Below are positions 56,782-64,000 of a DNA stretch of 64,000 nt, one piece after another (positions within the stretch are counted from its first letter, which is position 1; each line of letters starts with the position of its first letter). The notes under the pieces were generated by a model, which saw only the letters and a program-made list of their open reading frames with translations, was not told where the DNA came from and did no database searches. Source of the DNA: Agelas oroides (Eukaryota; Porifera; Demospongiae; Agelasida; Agelasidae); the NCBI GenBank assembly GCA_949130485.1, contig OX422185.1, positions 15,565,011 through 15,629,010 on the forward strand, given 5' to 3'. The position numbers and the translations under genes were made by a program.

Positions 56782-59700
56782 ACTGTAACGTACTGTCGTT
56801 AATGGCTTGTCATGCGTCTACATGGTAAAAACTTCACCTAAGAGATTACCAATTTGTTACTACATCTCTGACTACACGTACATGTAATAAAAGGCTCTTT
56901 ATCAAAAGGACACAGAAGTAGAGTAGCTCAACGCTTACCATGACAGGTTATAGTAGCGACTTTGTACCACGCCATCTAATTCATGCCGCATACTGTACAA
57001 AATACGAAAAAGTTTGTTATGAAAAGGTGATTACATACGTGGCAAAGCAGCCAGAATACTTACCAGACACGACAAATGATCATGGCATGCGAACATCTCA
57101 GTTGTTGATCTCGTGGCCGCGAAGCCCACTGCACCGTACTGCGCATGCTCAAGGGTGATGTTGCTGCACATGCGCAATGCTATACACCGCGAAATACGAG
57201 CGACAAGACCGTTACATTTCTACTGACACTTGCAACAGCAACAAATTTTGCATTATTCTTCTTATGAAGATGAACAAGATAACATACTTTGTACTGGAGG
57301 CCTAGTCTATAGGCATAGTTTCAATTCAAATTAGCCTGAGTCTAACCCCATTGAATGTTGCTAACTCCATTTGACTGCAATCTCCATCACTCAACCAAAT
57401 GCAACTACCTAGCGATGTAAAATATATCACGCCCATTTATGCACACCCACTTACCTCATGCTATATAAATGATACCATTACATTCCACATGCTAACTAAT
57501 GCTGATGCACATCTTCGCACTGAAATCATTTCAAGATCTGTAATCATCCAAGCCTCAAGCTTATCAGCTGGAAATCCTACTACAAGGGCTCATTTTCAAT
57601 GTGTGCTCAGAACATATTCTCGTGGTGAGGAGTGTGGATTTCCAGCCTATAAAGTAGTGATTGTAAAACTTGAATGATTTTCAGTGCAGCAGAAGTCATG
57701 CAGTCCAATTGTTTATTATAGCAGTGAGTACACATCTGCGTGCAGTACATTGCACTCTGAAAATTGTATGTCAAATAATCCTGTCTGAATTTGATAATGA
57801 ACAGGTGTATTATGTCTAAGTATAATAGTTTATTATGCATGCATGTATTCAGAGTGTCGTCACATGTTCTCAGAGTGTAGTCATCACACTAATGTCCAGT
57901 CTTGCTTCTTCAATATACATCTGCAAAGTTGTGCAGTCCACAGACATGACTGTAATTTGTATATAGACACCTCTTTGCTGTGGGGTGGAGTTCTGGTGAG
58001 CCCCAGGGGTGGTGCTTAGATTCATGTACCCATTTGGGCTCAATTACATGTTCCAGCTGCATTCTTTCAATTGTTCCTGCTGAACACCTCACAAGCAAAC
58101 ACAGCACAGCATTCCAGAGGAGATTTCAATTCTTTGTTCTCACAGCTGGTTGCTTTGTGACAACTTCTGCCATCTTCACTTGGCATCTACATGTGACAGA
58201 AAAATTGTCACAAATTTCATAGAGTTTTGAAGGTTGGGGTCTTCTGTAGCGGCAGCTTAAGATATAGTGTTATGACAATGCAACCATTCAACAAATTTGT
58301 ATATTGTAGCTTGTAGATAGACAAGTCTCAATGCACTTCAAGTTTAGGTTAAGTATAGAGTTTTGTGTTATTGTATGGTGGATGGAAACTCCATACAAGT
58401 CAAACTTTGATGAGTTTTAAATAAATTTTTAGCCATACCTTAGATACAAATAAGGTCTATTACTCGTGCATGTGTACAGTTGTACAGCTTCATGCACAGT
58501 ATATGTGCATATTAACAACAACTACAACAACAGGTAGTAGTATATATAACATGGTTACAATAACCAAACATCCTTATATGTACAGTTATGTGTTTAGTAT
58601 ACATGTAACTGTACCAAGGACTTTTAATTTGGTGGTATGGGACATCCCAAAGACAATGCTTCACCTACTTCTAACTACTCATAAACCAATTATTCTTGCC
58701 AATGTTAGCATGGAGTTTGTGATCGGCAGTTGTGTATGAAGGATACCATGTCTTCAAAACACTGTGCTCACAGAATCACATAAATGTGGAAGTGGCAGTT
58801 CATATGCTGCAGCACATGTAGCTACAGGGGAAGACAGGTACTTAGCGACACGCTCCCGATATGTCCACTCTCTAAACTTTTCTGACAGTAAAGGGGAATG
58901 GTGTCCTATGAACACAGCTACTCGTGATACAGATGCACCAAACACTACTTACAAAATTAGTAGTAAGGGACAAATAGTTGTTGAAATTTAATATCCAGCA
59001 ATCAATCAGATTTAATTCCCACCAGTATATCTGGTCATACAGTAATGCATGATACTAAGCTATGGTAGCATTATTTAATCTCTACTTCACCCTTTTTTTT
59101 TGACAGTAAGAGGTGTGCAATAGTTTCTACATACTCAAGGAAGTTGTACGTAGATTCAATTTCTTATTGTACATTGCTAGGTGGCTGCTAAGATTATTAA
59201 ATCTATATACAAACCCACAACTTCTGACCAAAATATTGAAAATTTGAGCTTCTGAGAGCGCTTTTGAAGCCATCAGGGATGATTATGACCCCACAAAATC
59301 AAAATCTAGGTCAAAAAAATATCCGCAAAAATCAAGGTAAGTTTTCTACATGCTATACTTCTTAGTGGCGAGGAAACCCTCTTGTTGCAACATCTTTGTC
59401 TTTTGCAAAATTTGTGTCTTTTGAGGTTGATCAGCATGGTCGAATAGCTCTGCATGGTTGCTGTTGCTCTTGTCCACTGGTCTGAAGAATCACGTCATGC
59501 GAAATGTCTAATCTCCTTGAATATTACCTAAGATTCCAAAAAAGTGGCTGCAGTCAGCATGCGACCCACTTATAAAAATGAAACCTTTTACGAATGTGAC
59601 TGTCTTGATTGGCTTTGTTGCATACTAGCTACACCTACTCTACCTACTGTTTCACAAGGCTTAAACATGTTCACTATAATACCTACCGTTGACTTCCCAA

Positions 59701-61060
59701 ACGGAAGTCCCATGCAGATCTTTCATTTCTTTGAGGTAGCATAGTCAGTCAGTCTTGCACACATCTTTGGGCCATGTATAGACGTCTGGGTCGTATCTGT
59801 ACTATAGGTACGTGCACTAAGCATGCAGTGATTGAAGAAAGTGCTACAGTTCGACTCAAGGTGGGTTGGGGGGGGGGGGGGTTGGTCCCTCTGGATCCGC
59901 CCCTGATGAGAACAGCTATTTTCCATCTTCCATAGCTCAACATCAACACATGAAACCAGCTAGGAACAAGCTGCAGTGCATACAATTTGCAGAACTAGCT
60001 CACTTCCCTCAGCTCTGCAATGACTTAGCAATGTACACGATAAATCATGTAGATCACTGATGTAACCACTTCATAAGCATAAGGCATGTGCCCGTGTGCC
60101 TCACACATATAAATTGGAGCTATATCACGCACAATCGTGTCACAACTAATACATGATTATACCACAGAAAGTTGTAAAATTAAGTTTCATACAATATAAA
60201 CTTACATTGTATACTAGCTTGTAGTTACGCTGATAACCGCAATAAACATTCACATAGGAGAATGTAACACCAACACATGTTAGCCATGGGAGCTTACATT
60301 AACCAACCCATGTCCTACTCTTGTCCTATGGGGCTCCATCCCCAGAATTGGGTGACGTAATATCTACTATATTATGTATAGTTGTATGTGTAAGATTTAT
60401 GGTTGCAATAATCATCACTTGTGCATTTGCATGAAACAAGATGTACCAATCAGATGTATGACACATGGTGCTAAGCTACGATTTTTCTTCCCATCACCAT
60501 GGTAGCAGGTTTTTCTTTACTCATTGTTCAGACACTTGGAGGGCCTAGGAGCTCTCATTAGTCAGTTAAGGAGGACAGCGACAATGGTTACTAAGTACAA
60601 TTAAACCTTTTTCACATATAGTAAGTCCCTGGATACTATGCTATTACTATTACTCAATGCTCATCTGTAGTTTTGAAACAACTTTGTCTCACCACAGATA
60701 TCACTTCTCCATCAGTCTGTAAAAAAAAGCAAGAAAAGTAATATCATAGAGGTTCTGCACTGCAAAGTTTTGTGGTGGGACCACAGGAAATTGGGCATCT
60801 GCTCCTCTCGGGGAACTGGAATTGTAATCACCAGAGGCAAAGTCAGTTCACTATCTCTGTATCTAAAAATTACAAAAAATTTTCCATGACATTTCTGTTT
60901 GACAGTCCCCACTTACATTTTGAAGGCAAAAAATAATGATACCATGACTGTTTTCCTCAATCAGCTTCTGGCTAACAAGAGATGGTCTAGTTCAGGACAC
61001 TGATCATGATGTTATTGTTGAAAGTCTTTATGCTACAATCACTCTAAAGTTAGTGCCTTC
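56782..61060. other. No confident gene; scattered repeats
   Basis: Frames at 57399-57677, 58470-58739 and 58764-58991 have protein-like stretches but no family I recognise. Diverged copies of the GGAAGTTGTA repeat lie at 59082-59165 and 60163-60220. A long G run (about 59868-59882) precedes GGATCCGCCCCTG, a hAT-type terminus. Confidence 0.45.
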
Positions 61061-61065
61061 GTCCC

Positions 61066-61843
61066 ATGCAGTTGGTGCAAGACATCATGATTTACAACCT
61101 TGATGTGTGCCATGCGGTTGTTGAGTGCACACCAGCACCAAAAGCAACGAAGGACATGAGAAAAAGGAAAATAGAACATCGCAGATTACAACTATGTCAC
61201 AGACCAGGATGGGTCACAGTGGCCTGTCTGGCTGATCCTCTTACTGTGTGCATACTAGTGGTGCTGATTATGATCCACAACTGGAGCAATCTACAGCAGT
61301 GGAGCAGAAACAAAGATGCTCACCATCGAAATATCTTCTGTGCCATGCTCCACTTCAACAAGGTTAATGAAACCTTGATGAGATGCAATCCCACATTAGT
61401 TGTATCAGAGAAACACTGCAGTAACACAGCAAGAAATGTGTATGCGTATCTTCAAACAGCTGTGGCGATCTTTTACTACTGGCAGGCCTTGCAGGTGTCA
61501 GCTGTTGTGACAGCTATGATCCTACTACTCTCGGGAGACATAGAACTCAACCCAGGTCCCCTTACAGTTGATGATTTGAAGGCAGTTCGTACTGCTCTTT
61601 GGGATGCTTGTGCGAAATGGATGGACATTGGTATTGAGCTTGACATGAAAGTAGCACGTTTGGAGACTATCAACCATAATAAACAAGGTGAAGCAGGCTC
61701 ATGTCTAACAGCAATGCTGACTGATTGGTTAAAACAAACGACTCCCCAACCAACATGGGAAGCACTGGTTGATGCACTGAAAAGTCCAGTGGTTGGATAT
61801 GCACATCTGGCTGACGCTATACAGAGAAAGTATTGCAACAAAG
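61066..61843 (+). CDS. 2A peptide plus death-domain exon, NLR-like or adaptor protein
   Basis: The open frame runs about 260 codons to a probable splice donor (AAG|GTAAGC at 61844), so it is one exon of a longer gene. A possible acceptor (CCCATGCAG) ends at 61069, so the first ATG at 61066 may not be used. Residues about 46-67 and 131-155 are hydrophobic and membrane-like. They are followed at residues 157-165 by GDIELNPGP, a canonical 2A motif (DxExNPGP) at which ribosomes skip the Gly-Pro bond, between 61557 and 61558. Residues about 167-256 form a death domain with ALWDACAKWMDIG, CLTAMLTDWL and PTWEALVDALK. In sea urchin and other invertebrate NLR-type receptors, N-terminal 2A segments act as alternative signal sequences. 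Any NACHT, repeat or kinase partner is outside this exon. Confidence 0.82.
61534..61560 (+). other. 2A ribosome-skipping motif
   Basis: Encodes GDIELNPGP preceded by AMILLLS. All residues of the DxExNPGP consensus are present, with Gly-Pro at 61555-61560. Confidence 0.9.
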
Positions 61844-64000
61844 GTAAGCAAATTAACCTTAAGTCGCCTTTGTTTTGACCATTTCTGGCATAACTTTGTG
61901 CTCTGATCCTGCCATCTAATAGTAGACCTGACAGTTGATGTTTATTTAGTGACTTACCAATACCAGAAATTAGAAGGCAGAAATCATATTGCTTACAAGT
62001 TAGGGGTAATGCCAGCTCTTTGTAATCAAACCATTAATGTTAGCATGCCATTCATGTTAGCAAAAATGATGCAAGTTATTTGCTAATATATTTAAAAGGA
62101 CGACCATATACATCAAGGTTTTAGTGTTCAAGTGTAGTAGTTAGTAATGAACTGCATGCTAAAGTTGCAAGAAGATTTACTGAGCGAAAACAAGTGCATG
62201 TATAGGGATGGAACCCACAAAAACCAACCAAACAAGATAGGAATGACACAAGAATACTTCACACCATCTCTACATCTTGTGCCATCTCACCAACCACGCC
62301 CTGTGTTTGTTACTTGTGTGCACAAGAGAATTGTCTTGCTGTGGAAGGCCGTGCGGTGGGTGTGTAGTGCATCTTGTTGTGCATGGAGAGTAATGTTGTG
62401 GATGGCTGCAACTCTGTTGCTACTGAACATTGCAGAAATGGTTTGTCTTGTATGCAAAAGGTGGTGAGTCCATGGGCACTCTTGTAGCATGTTGGAGTGC
62501 GAGATATGTTGTGAACTTTTATTGCTGTTGAGCATGGCAGATGTACTATAAGCTCCCCAAAATATGCCCCGCCTTTTTGCACACTACTTTGAAGCAAAAC
62601 GTGGAGAGGGAGCGTTTGCTCGGTTTTTCTAGCTGCAGTGACTTTCAGGGAAAATGGCCAGCTGTTTCGTTAACTTAACAGATTTCTGATCATACCAAAA
62701 GGTAGATGTATTGCTGTCATTATTCTAACACAATGCATGCTTATAAAATATTAGGCTGTGACCTTAAAATAGTTTGGATTTATCGTAAATTCCTAAAATT
62801 TAATTTCTTAAAATTAGATCTTACCTTGCATAAGAATCACAATACATGCTTTCCCTATCTAAATGAGTGCTAGTTGGGTTTTCACAGAATTGTGTACAGA
62901 ATTTATGCTGCACTTGAAAAAGTTGTAAACCATGCAAAATCACTCAGAATATATTCAGCACTATTTTCCCACTATTCCTAAGGAACTTGAGCACAACCTA
63001 CGGTGGCTTGTTTATATATCTCACCTTTGAATTAGTTACTCTCCACAACTAAAGCAATGTGTGTCCATTTGCACTATACTTCCATAAAATTGTAACATTC
63101 ACATAGCTTGTCACGAATAATATCCAGACAAGTTACAAAGCTGAAAATACACCTGCCACAAAGCAATGCTCACTCAGGCCGATTAATGTCAATTGTAAGT
63201 GATACCAATGGCAAGACTACCAAGACAATTGTGAGACTTCAAGGCAATGCAATTGCTACCCCCGCCCTGTACCAACTACTTTGTTTGTAGTCAATCATGC
63301 AAGCTCATAGTGTACTGACTTACTAAAAGTAGTTGGTAACACCAAGAAAGCATCCTTGCCTTCGTATACCTAGTGAATAACCTCCATTTTTAGGGGTTGA
63401 AGGTGAATTTAACCGGCAATAGATGGCTACAAGTCTCCAACTTTCAATGATATAGAAATAGATTGGACATACAGTATTAATTTTACAGATTCCTAGGCTC
63501 CCCTGGGAATGGTTGCACATGCACAAGCAGTCGATATCAGGCCATTTTTTCTCCTTCCACACTGCCAGGAAAAAGGGCTAGCTAAAGTGGGAAAATTTAT
63601 ACTATTGTTTGATTTATAGTCTTACTTAACTAGTCTTAACTTTGGTTATACTTCTTCAGGTTCTTCTTCTAAAATTCAGAGGGCTGCAAGTCGGCCTGAT
63701 GCCTTCTGTGGTAGCCAGGTACTGTGAAAGCCCATTCTTGAGAGTTTCCAACATTTTAGGGAGTCTACAGCAACAGAGTCTGGGTACATCTTTTGGACTG
63801 TTAGCTGGAAAAAGAACCATACAGTTTCAAATGTAGCAAGAGGTATCTGCTGTTCACAGCTGCAGTTAGCAAGCTAATCACCTACTAGTTCATAAGTTGC
63901 ACTTGGCCAAAAATCATCCCTCCATATGACTACAAGTTCCAATTCCAGGCAGGCCTTCCAGCTATCATCAAGTTGCTGAAGGAGCTTGCTATGAGCGTCA
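61844..64000. other. Probable intron and downstream sequence; one weak exon candidate
   Basis: No strong coding signal. A candidate exon at 63660-63718 has a pyrimidine-rich acceptor (TTATACTTCTTCAG), a donor (CCAG|GTACTG) and a phase that would join the death-domain exon (SKIQRAASRPDAF). It could easily be chance. The frame at 62147-62467 is rich in hydrophobic residues near its end but is not recognisable. Confidence 0.3.

Overview
This is animal nuclear DNA, most likely from a marine invertebrate and plausibly a demosponge. Its coding pieces are split by GT-AG introns, and almost all of it is transposon-derived. It carries a death-domain exon, Crypton-type and DIRS-type tyrosine recombinase relics, a Ty3/gypsy element, a Ginger-type integrase transposon and dozens of palindromic miniature elements. 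The sponge assignment is an inference from the style of these families. Nothing in the window fixes the species, and there is no operon, rRNA or CRISPR array.

Layout. 1-10.3 kb: a foldback element, a 103-bp minisatellite inside a dispersed repeat, a 583-bp miniature element with a perfect 9-bp target duplication, and two Crypton-type recombinase relics. 10.3-21.7 kb: clusters of palindromic miniature elements, the first complete HIRAN-carrying element, several minisatellites and a tRNA-like foldback element. 21.7-32.8 kb: a tandem repeat array with a 67-bp hairpin insertion, twin insertions at one target, and a 2.5-kb TA-flanked element hosting two others. 32.8-39.6 kb: a tyrosine recombinase relic, two more HIRAN-carrying elements (one with nested insertions) and a transposase N-terminal relic. 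41.5-44.9 kb: a dead Ty3/gypsy element with short LTRs and an expanded 15-residue repeat in gag. 45.2-48.9 kb: a 3.6-kb Ginger-like transposon with terminal inverted repeats, palindrome arrays at both ends, a multi-exon integrase, and a CXC, Ulp1-type protease and PHD module. 49-61 kb: dispersed repeats and miniature elements. 61-61.8 kb: the best host-gene candidate, an exon encoding membrane-like segments, a canonical 2A ribosome-skipping motif and a death domain.

The genes do not form one pathway. Three things stand out. (1) The 2A plus death-domain exon, a layout reminiscent of invertebrate innate-immune receptors whose 2A peptides act as alternative targeting signals. (2) The Ginger-like element, whose D-D-E and protease catalytic residues look intact. 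(3) A TA-inserting miniature element carrying a captured HIRAN-like domain, present in three near-identical copies plus an older relic. Boundaries of noncoding repeats were read by eye and may be off by a few bases.
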